Source of the DNA: Geodermatophilus telluris
GTDB taxonomy: Bacteria > Actinomycetota > Actinomycetes > Mycobacteriales > Geodermatophilaceae
Direction of reading: 5' to 3'
Length of the DNA stretch: 64,000 bases
Assembly (NCBI RefSeq): GCF_900102745.1
Contig: NZ_FMZF01000003.1
Span: forward strand, 362,485-426,484
The notes under the pieces are model-generated. The model was not told where the DNA came from, did no database searches, and worked only from the letters and a program-made list of their open reading frames with translations. How positions within the stretch are numbered: the stretch's first letter is position 1; every line of letters starts with the position of its first letter. Below, piece after piece: positions 17,018-25,256 of the stretch. A program made the position numbers and the translations under genes.

Positions 17018-18376
17018 TCAGGAGCGCTTCACGAGATCCGTCCCGTTGACGCGGACCGCGCCGGCGAGCTGCTCGTCGCGCCAGCGCTGGACACCGTGGC
17101 GGGTCACGTCGAGCTGCGCGTCGAGCACCATCCCGGTCGCCCGTGACTCGGCCTCCAGCGTGCGCGCCGCCCGCGCCTCGGCCGCGGCGAGCGCCGACCG
17201 GGCCAGCACCTCGGCCTCCTCGTACTCGGCCTGCATCCGCAGCCGGACCCGCTCCTCGACCTTCTCCTCCTCCAGCGCGAGCAGCCGCTCGTAGAGGGAC
17301 GGCGGGGACAGCGCCAGCATCGTCTTGAAGATGATCGGCAGGCACTCGATCGCGGTCATGAAGGCGAACAGCAGCCAGTGCGCGGTCGCCAGCGTCGGGT
17401 TGTCCTCCCCCAGGCGCCCGAGCGCCGTCAGCCGGGCGAGGATGCCGTCGCTGGTGCCGACCGCCTCCTCGTGCGCGGCGACCTCCGCGTCTCGGGCCTC
17501 CTGGGTGCCGGCGACCAGCGCCTCGAGCCGGTCGAGTTCCGTCCGCTGGTCGGCGGTCTTCTGCACCTCCTCCGCCTCCAGCTGCTCGCGCACCTCGACC
17601 TTGAGATCCTCGAGCCGCTGCGCCAGCTCGATGACCTCTCGCTCGAGGCGGTCACGCACGATCCGCTTGGCCTCGGTCTCGGGCCCGTCCCCCCGCACAC
17701 CGCTGCCGCCCGTACCGTCGCGCTCCGCCTGGTACGCCTGCTCGGCCTCCTCGAACCGGGCGCGCGTGTCCGCGAGCTCCTCCTGCAGTGCCAGCACAGC
17801 GGGATCCGCGTTGACGTCCGCGGGCGTGACCCCGTCAGCGATGTCGGCCTCCAGCGCGGCGATCTGCTCGCGCAGCGCCGGCAGCTGGGCGTAGCGACTG
17901 TCCTCGGCGAGCTGCCGGGTGAAGGCGTCCTCCTCCTCAGCAGCCATCACCCGCACCTCGGTGTCGATCTCGGCGCTGAAGACGGCGAGCGTCAGCGGCG
18001 TCGAGACGACGGCACCGATGAGGACGGCGAGCAGCACGCGCGGCGTCGCCATGGCCAGCGTGCCGGCCTTGCTCCTCAGCCGCGGCGAGGAGACGACGAG
18101 CCAGCGGTCGAGGTTGAGGATGACCAGGCCCCACACGAGGCCGCCGGCGATGGCGACCGGCCACCACAGGTGCAGTGCCAGGTGGAGCGCGTAGCTCGCC
18201 GACACCACCGCCAGCCCCGCGGTGGAGAGCAGGACGGCGCCCATCGCCACCTGCTTGCCGCGCTCCTTGGGCGCCTCGCGCAGCACCTCGCGGTTGGCGC
18301 CGGCGACCGTGAGCAGCTGCTCGGTGACGACGGCGCGGCTGACCAGACGGCGGGCCGCCGACTTACGGGAGCTCAC
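17018..18376 (-). CDS. DUF4407 membrane protein with central coiled coil (copy 2)
   Basis: A 452-residue protein from GTG 18376, which overlaps the stop of the upstream gene (18373) by 4 nt. Three membrane helices (the second containing WWPVAIAGGLVWGLVILNLDRW), then a long coiled coil rich in Glu, Ala and Arg, one further hydrophobic segment (WLLFAFMTAIECLPIIFKTML), and a helical tail. The order matches the DUF4407 protein at 11127-12518, and the two share NLDR and ATPLTL/STPLTL motifs. Function unknown. Translational coupling says it works with the upstream membrane protein. Confidence 0.85.
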   Translation of the reverse strand: MSSRKSAARRLVSRAVVTEQLLTVAGANREVLREAPKERGKQVAMGAVLLSTAGLAVVSASYALHLALHLWWPVAIAGGLVWGLVILNLDRWLVVSSPRLRSKAGTLAMATPRVLLAVLIGAVVSTPLTLAVFSAEIDTEVRVMAAEEEDAFTRQLAEDSRYAQLPALREQIAALEADIADGVTPADVNADPAVLALQEELADTRARFEEAEQAYQAERDGTGGSGVRGDGPETEAKRIVRDRLEREVIELAQRLEDLKVEVREQLEAEEVQKTADQRTELDRLEALVAGTQEARDAEVAAHEEAVGTSDGILARLTALGRLGEDNPTLATAHWLLFAFMTAIECLPIIFKTMLALSPPSLYERLLALEEEKVEERVRLRMQAEYEEAEVLARSALAAAEARAARTLEAESRATGMVLDAQLDVTRHGVQRWRDEQLAGAVRVNGTDLVKRS

Positions 18377-19260
18377 TTCGGGTCCTTCCGGCCGGCGCTG
18401 CGGCGCAGGCTGTCGACGAGGGAGGAGGGCACGCCCACGACGCGGGGCGAGGTCTCGAACCGCGGGCGGAGGGCCTCCTGGGTGGCCAGGAAGTCGTCGA
18501 GCCGCTGGGTGACCGACGACGGGGCGCCGACGGTCGCCGCGACGTCGGAGTGCAGGGACACCGGCGGGGGCGCGCTCACGGTCGGGAGGTCGAGCTGCGG
18601 CACGGCGACGGCGGCGACCACCGGCGTGGCCGCGGGCGTCGTGGCGAGGCGGTTGCGGCCGGCGACCTCGATGCGCCGGCTGGCGTCGACCCGCACCATC
18701 GCCTCGCCGCACGGCGGGTGGCCGCCCCGGCCGTCGACGACGACGTCGAGCGCGTGCTCGAAGCACCAGGTGACCAGCACGCGGGAGCCCGGCCGGACGA
18801 TCGTGTGGCTCACCGAGATTGCGCGCAGCACGGGCACCTGGGTGTCGTGCGGGCCGCCGTCCGCGGGGACGCCGTGCCGGCAGGCGACGGATCGCGACTC
18901 GCCGTCCGCCGTGCCGGACGCGCGGCGGTGGGCGTCGTCCTCGCGCCAGTCGCGGATCCAGCGGTCGGTCCACGGGAGGGAGGAGTCCGGCCGCCGCGCT
19001 CCCCCGCCGCTGCCCGTGCGGCGCACCGGACCGCCGCCGGCCCACCGCCACGCCCTGGCGCGCAGCCAGGCGAGCAGCAGGAGGAGGAAGAAGGACCAGA
19101 GGAAGGCTTCGGCGAGGTCCTTCAGGAAGCCGGCGACGCGGTCGGGATCGAGGGAGCCGCTCCACTCGGTGTTGCCGTCGAGCGCGACGAAGCCGGCGAG
19201 CAACATGACGACCGCCCAGCCGACGACGAGCGGATCCCGGTGCAGCGGTTCCCGGAACAC
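18373..19260 (-). CDS. two-helix membrane protein coupled to DUF4407
   Basis: A 295-residue protein (GTG 19260) of no family I recognise. Two hydrophobic stretches near the N-terminus (VVGWAVVMLLAGFVAL and FLWSFFLLLLLAWLRARAW) anchor it in the membrane. A Cys/His-containing middle (CRHGVP...WCFEHALDVVVDGRGGHPPC) precedes a Pro- and Val-rich stretch and a terminal helical part. The start is uncertain: GTG 19260 has its ribosome site too close, and an in-frame GTG at 19284 or the ATG at 19371 would only lengthen a disordered N-terminus. It lies directly before DUF4407 with a 4-nt overlap. Confidence 0.55.
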   Translation of the reverse strand: MFREPLHRDPLVVGWAVVMLLAGFVALDGNTEWSGSLDPDRVAGFLKDLAEAFLWSFFLLLLLAWLRARAWRWAGGGPVRRTGSGGGARRPDSSLPWTDRWIRDWREDDAHRRASGTADGESRSVACRHGVPADGGPHDTQVPVLRAISVSHTIVRPGSRVLVTWCFEHALDVVVDGRGGHPPCGEAMVRVDASRRIEVAGRNRLATTPAATPVVAAVAVPQLDLPTVSAPPPVSLHSDVAATVGAPSSVTQRLDDFLATQEALRPRFETSPRVVGVPSSLVDSLRRSAGRKDPK

Positions 19261-19478
19261 GTCTCCCCCAGCCGCGGGTGGCACCCGCCCGTCCGACCAT
19301 CCGGACTCCCCCGTTCCGGAGTCCTCGTGGTTCGTACCGGGCGCGGCCGACGCGAGGCAGGGCCTCCTCACCCCTCCGGGTCAGGCGCGGGGCCGGGCGC
19401 TCAAGGAACTGGGAGCAACCTCACGGCCGGTCGTGGGTACGGACCCGTCACCCGTCCGCCGCACCTGGAGGGCCGGCC

Positions 19479-19997
19479 ATGCGCCAGACCGGCGACTGCC
19501 CGATCCTGCTGCTCGACGTCGACGGCGTGCTCAACGCGCCGCGCCGCGAGCTGCCCGACGGGTGGCGGCGGGGCACGTTCAACGGCTTCCTGCTGTCGTG
19601 GGACCCCACGATCACCGCGCGGCTGCGGGAGCTGCACGAGTCGGGCCGGGTGGAGATCCAGTGGCTGACCACCTGGACGACGGACGCCGACCGGCTGCTG
19701 GCCGAGCCGATGGGTCTGCCGCGGGGGCTCAGGACCCACGCCCGCGCCGACGCCGCGCCGACCGGCTTCCTCGGGATCTTCGGCGGCGCCTCGGGCTGGT
19801 GGAAGCTCGACGCCGCCCGCGAGGTTGCCGAGTCGGAGCCGGACCGGCGGATCGTGTGGATCGACGACGACCTGGCCGAGCAGGCGGAAGACACCGGCGA
19901 CTGGCTGGCCGCGCACCCGCACGTGCTCGTGGTCGCCCCGGACCTCTACGTCGGCCTCACCCACGAGCAGTTGGACCGGATCGAGGCCTGGCTGTAG
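19479..19997 (+). CDS. HAD-like hydrolase
   Basis: A 172-residue protein from ATG 19479, GGAGG 9 nt upstream. Motif I is ILLLDVDGVLN (nucleophile Asp and second Asp), the motif II site is WLTTWT, and motif IV is WIDDDLAEQ. So the catalytic set of a small haloacid-dehalogenase-type phosphatase is present, but no cap domain. Substrates of such small HAD proteins are not predictable. It lies alone between the DUF4407 pair and the SARP gene. Confidence 0.8.
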   Translation: MRQTGDCPILLLDVDGVLNAPRRELPDGWRRGTFNGFLLSWDPTITARLRELHESGRVEIQWLTTWTTDADRLLAEPMGLPRGLRTHARADAAPTGFLGIFGGASGWWKLDAAREVAESEPDRRIVWIDDDLAEQAEDTGDWLAAHPHVLVVAPDLYVGLTHEQLDRIEAWL

Positions 19998-20092
19998 CGG
20001 TGCCGCCGACATCGACAGGACGGGACACGCCAGCGGCTCCGCCCGCCCGCCGGCGGCGCGCCGCTCGTCCGGCCGGTTAGGTTCTGCCCGCC

Positions 20093-23000
20093 ATGGCTGC
20101 TCCGGTCCCCGAGGTCCCGCCCGTCGACGTCCCGCAGGTCGCGGTGTCCGTGCTCGGGCCCGTGCAGGCCACGGTCGCCGGGCAGCCGGCGGCACTGGGC
20201 GGCCCGCGGCAGCAGTCGGTGCTCGCCCGGCTGGTCCTCGCCGGCGGGCACGTGGTCTCCACCGACCGCCTGCTCGAGGACCTCTGGGACGGCGAGCCGC
20301 CGCCCAGGGCCCTGGCCTCGCTGCAGGTGCACGTCTCCCGGCTGCGGCGGGCCCTGGAGCCGGCCGGGGGTCGCCGGTCGGGCGCGACCGTCGTGGTCAG
20401 CGTGGCGCCGGGCTACCGGCTGCAGCTGCCCCGGGAGGCCGTCGACGCCTGGCTGTTCGAGGACCTCGTCGCCCGGGCGCACGCCTCCGACGACGTCCCG
20501 ACGCGGCACCGGCTGCTGGAGGAGGCGCTGCGCTGCTGGTCGGGCCCCGCCTACGCCGGCTCGGCGGACGCCTCGTGGGCCGCGCCCGAGATCGCCCGGC
20601 TGGAGGAGCTGCGGCTGGTCGCCCTCGAGCTGCGCGCCGACGCGGACCTCTCGCTCGGGCGGGCGCCGGCCGTCGTCCCCGAGCTGGAGCGCCACCTGCA
20701 CGACCACCCCGGCCGGGAGGAGGCCGTGCGGCTGCTCGCCCTGGCGCTCTACGGCAGCGGCCGGCAGGGCGACGCGCTCGCCGTGCTGCGGCGGGCCCGC
20801 GAGCACCTGGCCGAGGAGCTCGGCGTCGACCCCGGTCCCCGGCTGCGCGAGCTGGAGGCCGCCGTGCTCGGGCAGGCGCCGGCACTGGACCTGCCCGCCC
20901 CGCCCGTGGCACTGCCGGCCACGCACGCCTCCACCGCCCCCGCGCCGACGCCGACGCCGGCCCGGGCCGCGGAACTGCGGCAGCTGCTGGACCTGGCCGC
21001 CGAGGGCACGCGGGTGGTCTGGGTCGCCGGGGAGGCCGGAGCGGGCAAGACCACCCTGGTCGAGGCCGCCGCAGCGCAGCTGCGCCGGACCGGCTGGCGG
21101 GTCGTCGAGGGACGCTGCCCCGAGGTGGACGGCGCTCCCCCGGCCTGGCCCTGGACCGAGATCACCCGCGCGCTCGGCGGCCCCCCGCTGCGCGAGGACA
21201 CCGCCTTCTGGCTGGCGCGCGCGGTCGCCGACCGGCTGCGCGACGCCCTCCGGGAGCAGCCGCTGCTCGTCGTGCTCGACGACGTCCACCGCGCCGACGA
21301 GCTGACCCTGCAGCTGCTGCGCCAGGTCGTGGACTCCCTCGGCGGCTCCCCGCTGCTGGTGCTGGCCACCTACCGGGACGCCGAGGACGGCGAGGCGCTG
21401 GCCGCCACCCGGGCCGCGCTGGCCTCGGCCGGGGCGCGGCACCTGCAGCTGCGCGGGCTGGACGCCGACGGCATCGCCGTCCTGGCCCGGCAGCACGGGC
21501 TGGAGGACGCCGGGGACGAGGAGCTGCGGCTGCTGCGCGAGCGCACCGACGGCAACCCGCTCTTCGTCCGGGAGCTGACCCGGCTGCTGGTCGCCGAGGG
21601 GCGCGGCGCGGCGCGCACCGGGGTGCCCACGGGGGTGCGCGACGTGCTGCGCCGGCGGGTCGAGCGGCTGCCCGGGCCGGCCGTGACGGCGCTGCGCCAG
21701 GCCGCGGTGCTGGGGCGGGAGGCCGACGTCGACGTGCTGGCGGCGGTGGCCGGGCGTGACGTCGACGAGCTGCTCGACGCGCTGGAGACCGCGGTGCTGG
21801 CCGGGCTGCTCGACGAGCCGGCGCCCGGGCGGGTGCGGTTCACCCACGCGCTGGTGCGCGACGTGCTCTACGAGGACACCCCGCTGCTGCGCCGCGGCCG
21901 GGTGCACGCCGCGGCGCTCGCGGTGCTCCGGGAGTCCGGCGGGGTGGACGCCGCGACGCTGGCCCACCACGCGGTCGCCGCGGCCGGGCCGCGCACCGCC
22001 GCCGATGCCGTCCCCTACGTCGCCGCGGCGGCGCGGGAGGCCGGCCGGCTGGGGGCGGCGGCGGAGGAGGCGCGGCAGTGGGCGTCGGCGCTGCGGCTGC
22101 TGGAGCTGGCGGGCCGGCACGGGTCGGCCGAGGAGCTCGACGTGCTGCTGGCCGCGATCCCCGCGCACGCCCGCGCCGGGGACGTCGTGGCCGCGCGCGC
22201 CCAGCAGCGGGACGCCGTCCGGACCGCCCGGCGGCTGGGCCGGCGCGACCTGCTGGTCGCCGCGCTGGCCGCGTGGGACGCGCCGCTGGTGTGGACCGTC
22301 CGCGACGACGGCGCGCAGGACCCCGAGCTGCTCGACCCGCTGCTGGAGCTGCTGGAGACCCCCGCCGGCGACGACCTGCCCGGGGACGTGCGCTGCCGGC
22401 TGCTGGTCGCGCTGGTGCGGGAGGTGGAGGGCGTCGACGACGAGCGCACCGACGCGGCGAGCGCGGAGGCGGTGCGCCTGGCGCGGGCGGCGACCGGTCC
22501 GGCCGCCGCCCGGCTGCTGTGCGCGGCGCTCAACGTGCGCGCGTACGCGGCGCTGGGCCCGCACCTCGCCGCCGTCCGGGAGCCGCTGGCCGAGGAGCTG
22601 CGCGCGGTGGCGAGCGCGGCCGGGATGACCGACCACCGGGCGGTGGCGCACTGGCTGCTGTTCCTCGCCGCCTCGGCGCGGACCGACCTGGTCGCGGCCC
22701 GCCGGCACGTCGACACCGCGGTCGCGCTGGCCGACGCCGGCCAGCTGGGCCACGTGCTCGGCGCCCTGCAGGTCTTCTCCGGCGCGCTGCTGGTGCTGGC
22801 CGGCCGCCCCGACGAGGGGCGGGCGCGCTACGAGCAGGTGGCCGCGCACCTGGTCGAGACCGGCGCGATGAACGGCGGGCTGATGGCGCTGGTCGGCCGG
22901 TTCGTGGCCGGCTTCGCCCGCGGCGACCTCACCCCGGCGGTGCCCGAGCTGGAGTGGCTGCACGCGGCGATGCCCGGGGCGCTCACCGACGCCGTCGTCC

Positions 23001-23347
23001 TCGGGCTGCTCGACGCCGGGCGGACGGACGACGCCCGCGCGGCCTGGGCGGTGCGCCGGCCGATCAGCCGCGACTACTACTGGCTGGCGTCCACGACGCT
23101 GCGCGCGCACGCCGCCGCGCGGCTGGGCGACCTGGCCGTCGCCCGGCAGGTGCGCGACGAGCTGCTGCCCTGGGCCGGCCGGATCGCGGGGCTGGACTCC
23201 GGCACGCTCGTCGTCGGCCCGGTGGACGACGCGCTGGCCGCGGTCGCCGACGCCCTCGGGGACGCCGGCGCCGCGGCCGCCGCCCGGCGCGGTGCCGAGC
23301 GGGTGCGGGCGGAGCTGGCCGCGCAGCTGGCCGCCGTCGGGGTCTGA
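20093..23347 (+). CDS. SARP/BTAD regulator with AAA-type ATPase domain
   Basis: A 1084-residue protein. Residues ~14-110 form the OmpR-like winged helix of SARP regulators (VSVLGPVQATV, ...LASLQVHVSRLRRAL), residues ~115-265 the bacterial transcriptional activation domain. A P-loop ATPase follows: Walker A AGEAGAGKTTLV near residue 315, Walker B LLVVLDDVHRAD near 390. The remaining ~550 residues are Ala/Leu-rich helical repeats of the tetratricopeptide sort. This is the AfsR-type layout: a large, ATP-dependent activator of secondary metabolism or stress genes. No target operon is obvious near it. Its stop lies back-to-back with that of the hemerythrin gene. Confidence 0.9.
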   Translation: MAAPVPEVPPVDVPQVAVSVLGPVQATVAGQPAALGGPRQQSVLARLVLAGGHVVSTDRLLEDLWDGEPPPRALASLQVHVSRLRRALEPAGGRRSGATVVVSVAPGYRLQLPREAVDAWLFEDLVARAHASDDVPTRHRLLEEALRCWSGPAYAGSADASWAAPEIARLEELRLVALELRADADLSLGRAPAVVPELERHLHDHPGREEAVRLLALALYGSGRQGDALAVLRRAREHLAEELGVDPGPRLRELEAAVLGQAPALDLPAPPVALPATHASTAPAPTPTPARAAELRQLLDLAAEGTRVVWVAGEAGAGKTTLVEAAAAQLRRTGWRVVEGRCPEVDGAPPAWPWTEITRALGGPPLREDTAFWLARAVADRLRDALREQPLLVVLDDVHRADELTLQLLRQVVDSLGGSPLLVLATYRDAEDGEALAATRAALASAGARHLQLRGLDADGIAVLARQHGLEDAGDEELRLLRERTDGNPLFVRELTRLLVAEGRGAARTGVPTGVRDVLRRRVERLPGPAVTALRQAAVLGREADVDVLAAVAGRDVDELLDALETAVLAGLLDEPAPGRVRFTHALVRDVLYEDTPLLRRGRVHAAALAVLRESGGVDAATLAHHAVAAAGPRTAADAVPYVAAAAREAGRLGAAAEEARQWASALRLLELAGRHGSAEELDVLLAAIPAHARAGDVVAARAQQRDAVRTARRLGRRDLLVAALAAWDAPLVWTVRDDGAQDPELLDPLLELLETPAGDDLPGDVRCRLLVALVREVEGVDDERTDAASAEAVRLARAATGPAAARLLCAALNVRAYAALGPHLAAVREPLAEELRAVASAAGMTDHRAVAHWLLFLAASARTDLVAARRHVDTAVALADAGQLGHVLGALQVFSGALLVLAGRPDEGRARYEQVAAHLVETGAMNGGLMALVGRFVAGFARGDLTPAVPELEWLHAAMPGALTDAVVLGLLDAGRTDDARAAWAVRRPISRDYYWLASTTLRAHAAARLGDLAVARQVRDELLPWAGRIAGLDSGTLVVGPVDDALAAVADALGDAGAAAAARRGAERVRAELAAQLAAVGV

Positions 23348-23356
23348 TCAGGCCCC
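23339..23356. terminator. palindrome spanning both stop codons
   Basis: GGGG-T-CTGATCAG-G-CCCC is an 18-nt symmetrical sequence at the meeting point of the SARP and hemerythrin genes. TGA of one (23345-23347) and TCA of the other (23348-23350) sit at its centre, so it may act as a two-way stop signal. The stem is short. Confidence 0.35.
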
Positions 23357-24028
23357 GAAGACGGCGCGCTCGCGGCGGCGGAACGGCGGGACGAGCACGG
23401 CGAGGAGGACCCGGAGCGCCAGCCCCCCGTCGGCCTCGATCGCCGCGCGCTCGGCGTCGCTCGCGACGGCGAGCACCCGCGGGGCCTCGAAGGAGAGCTT
23501 CGCGCGCTTGCGGATGCGGGCCTCGACCGCGGCCCAGTCGGCGACCGACACGTGGCGCTCGATCACCGGGAAGACCGAGGCCTCCTCGTCGCCGATGTGC
23601 TCGGTGAGGGTGTCGCGCAGCTCGGCGAGCTCCACGGCCAGGGCGGTGGCGGTGTCCTCGCCGGGGCGGGCGCGGAAGGCGTCGGCGGTGGTGCGCAGCC
23701 GGGCGAGCGCGGGGTCGAGGGCGGCGTGGTCGTCGGACAGCTCGGTGAGGTCGACGTGCGGGCCGGCGGAGGCGGCCAGCACCGGCCAGAGGACCTCGTC
23801 CTCGACGCTGTGGTGGTGGTGCACCGAGTCGGCGAAGTCCCGGACGTAGCGGGCGACGGCGTCGGCGCGCCGCGCGTCGCAGGTCCCGGCGGCGAGCCGC
23901 TCGGCCAGGTCGGGGAGCCGGTTCGCGTCGCGCAGCATCGCCCGGTGCGCCAGCCGCATGCCCATGACGTCGGGAACGGGGTCGCCGTCGGTGCGGGGGC
24001 GGACGCGGACGGGGTGGGAGCGGGTCAT
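23348..24028 (-). CDS. hemerythrin HHE domain protein
   Basis: A 226-residue protein. ATG 24028 is chosen for the GGAGGAA 5 nt upstream; the longer reading frame has no homology. The ligands of a hemerythrin di-iron site are visible in HHHHSVEDEVLWP, in SDDHAALDP, and in HIGDEEASVFPVI, spread over the four-helix bundle at residues ~45-170. Such cytoplasmic proteins bind oxygen, iron or nitric oxide. The C-terminal helix is basic. It is divergent from the membrane protein at 24197 with a 168-nt gap. Confidence 0.85.
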   Translation of the reverse strand: MTRSHPVRVRPRTDGDPVPDVMGMRLAHRAMLRDANRLPDLAERLAAGTCDARRADAVARYVRDFADSVHHHHSVEDEVLWPVLAASAGPHVDLTELSDDHAALDPALARLRTTADAFRARPGEDTATALAVELAELRDTLTEHIGDEEASVFPVIERHVSVADWAAVEARIRKRAKLSFEAPRVLAVASDAERAAIEADGGLALRVLLAVLVPPFRRRERAVFGA

Positions 24029-24196
24029 CGGGGTTCCTCCAGGAAGCGGGGTCGGTCGGCAGGGACGCTCGCGCGGACCGCTTACCGGCCGCTTGCAATG
24101 CCGGCACCGATCGGCGGCAAGACCGCGGCAAGGAGTGGTCGCCACGGTGGTCGCCGACCGGGTCGCCCCGACCCGCTCCGATGCGAGGAGATGCCG

Positions 24197-24817
24197 GTGA
24201 CCGCCACCGCCCTGCCCACCCCGTCCACCCCGGCCCCGGCCGTCGCCGACCACCGGCCCGGTCCGTCACTGCGCGGACTGGCCGTCACCGCCGGAGGCGT
24301 GCTGTTCGCCGCCGGCAACGCCCTGCACCCGATGGAGCACAGCGCCGCGGCCCACTCCGCCACGACCTGGGTGGCCGCGCACGTCGTCTTCAGCGCCGGC
24401 GCGCTGCTGATCGCCGCCGGGGCCGGAGCCCTGGCCGCCCGCCTCGCTCCCTCCCGCGTCGCCACAGTCGGGCTGGCGGTGCTGTGGATCGGGCTGACCC
24501 TCATCCCGGTCGGCGGCTACACCGAGGCCTACGTCGCGCCGGCCCTGCACGACGGGTTCGCCGCCATCGAGGAGGCGACCCTGTGGTTCTCCGCGCTGGC
24601 GGGCACGGCCACGCTGCTCGGCCCGCTGCTGATCGCGATCGGGTCGCTGCGGCACCGGCTGCTGCCGGCGCCGGTGGCGCTCTCGCTGGTCGCACTGCCG
24701 GTCGGCGGTGTACTGGCGGGCGTGCTACCGGTGGAGGGCTGGGGGATCATCCCGGGCACCGTCGTCTTCGGCCTGGGCATCGCCGCCGCCGGGTGGTCGA
24801 GCCGGTCGCGCGCCTGA
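24197..24817 (+). CDS. six-helix membrane protein
   Basis: A 206-residue hydrophobic protein with about six membrane helices and no recognised motif. The GAGGAG at 24185-24190 touches the ATG at 24191 but is correctly spaced from GTG 24197, so I prefer GTG; either start gives almost the same protein. HPMEHSAAAHSATTW in the first loop contains several His that could bind a metal or haem, which is a guess. The divergent hemerythrin gene may have a related role. Confidence 0.6.
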   Translation: MTATALPTPSTPAPAVADHRPGPSLRGLAVTAGGVLFAAGNALHPMEHSAAAHSATTWVAAHVVFSAGALLIAAGAGALAARLAPSRVATVGLAVLWIGLTLIPVGGYTEAYVAPALHDGFAAIEEATLWFSALAGTATLLGPLLIAIGSLRHRLLPAPVALSLVALPVGGVLAGVLPVEGWGIIPGTVVFGLGIAAAGWSSRSRA

Positions 24818-24827
24818 CGTCCCATCC

Positions 24828-24866
24828 CGAGCGCCCCGACCCCCTGTCCCCGGGTCGGGGCGCTCG
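24828..24866 (+). terminator. strong hairpin terminator
   Basis: A perfect 15-bp stem (24828-24842 with 24852-24866), 9-nt loop, starting 10 nt after the stop of the membrane protein gene. No T-run follows, as in many actinobacterial terminators. Confidence 0.8.
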
Positions 24867-24872
24867 CCGTTC

Positions 24873-24893
24873 GGGACCTACGGGCGAGGTCCT
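24873..24893. promoter_or_regulatory. interrupted inverted repeat GGACCT-N7-AGGTCC
   Basis: GGACCT at 24874-24879 and AGGTCC at 24887-24892 are exact inverted copies around a 7-nt centre, immediately after the terminator. It could be a regulator binding site without a gene to govern, or a remnant. Confidence 0.3.
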
Positions 24894-25093
24894 AACGGAC
24901 GGCGAGGTGACCACCGGACGCGGAACCTGGGCCGTCGACCCGCGGGACCAGTGCCAAGGGACGGCTGTCTGGCCCTGGCCCGGAAACGCCACAGGGCCAC
25001 CCTGATCCGCGCACTCGACGGGGTAGCGACTCCCGAGGGACAAGCCCTTCGCGCGCGGGGGTGACCCCGGACGGGCCGCGTCCAGGAGGACAC

Positions 25094-25105
25094 GTGACAT
25101 GTCAC
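25094..25105. promoter_or_regulatory. 12-bp palindrome GTGACATGTCAC
   Basis: Perfect 12-bp palindrome, with another CTGTCAC 10 nt further on. Typical of a homodimeric helix-turn-helix regulator site. No start codon lies close by on either strand; the nearest gene on the minus strand ends at 25257. Confidence 0.3.
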
Positions 25106-25256
25106 AAACGCGGCCTGTCACGCACGGTATTCGACTCACCCATCCACCAGTGCGGGACACGCCGACGGGCCACCTCACGCCCATACGATCCTGGGCCTCA
25201 GCCGGAGATCACCGGTGGCAGCCGGCTCCAGTTCAGGACGAACTCCCCGTCGTCCC

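Larger units (their letters stand above)
24867..25256. other. intergenic stretch with two symmetrical sites
   Basis: About 390 nt without a convincing gene; the open frames are Arg/Pro-rich shadows. It holds two palindromic sites described separately, and is the region between a terminator and the end of a minus-strand gene, so neither site sits in an obvious promoter. Confidence 0.5.

Noticed and set aside
19946-23110. 1054-residue open frame on the minus strand
   Set aside because: Antisense to the SARP regulator, with Gln/Arg/Pro-rich low complexity; no domain.
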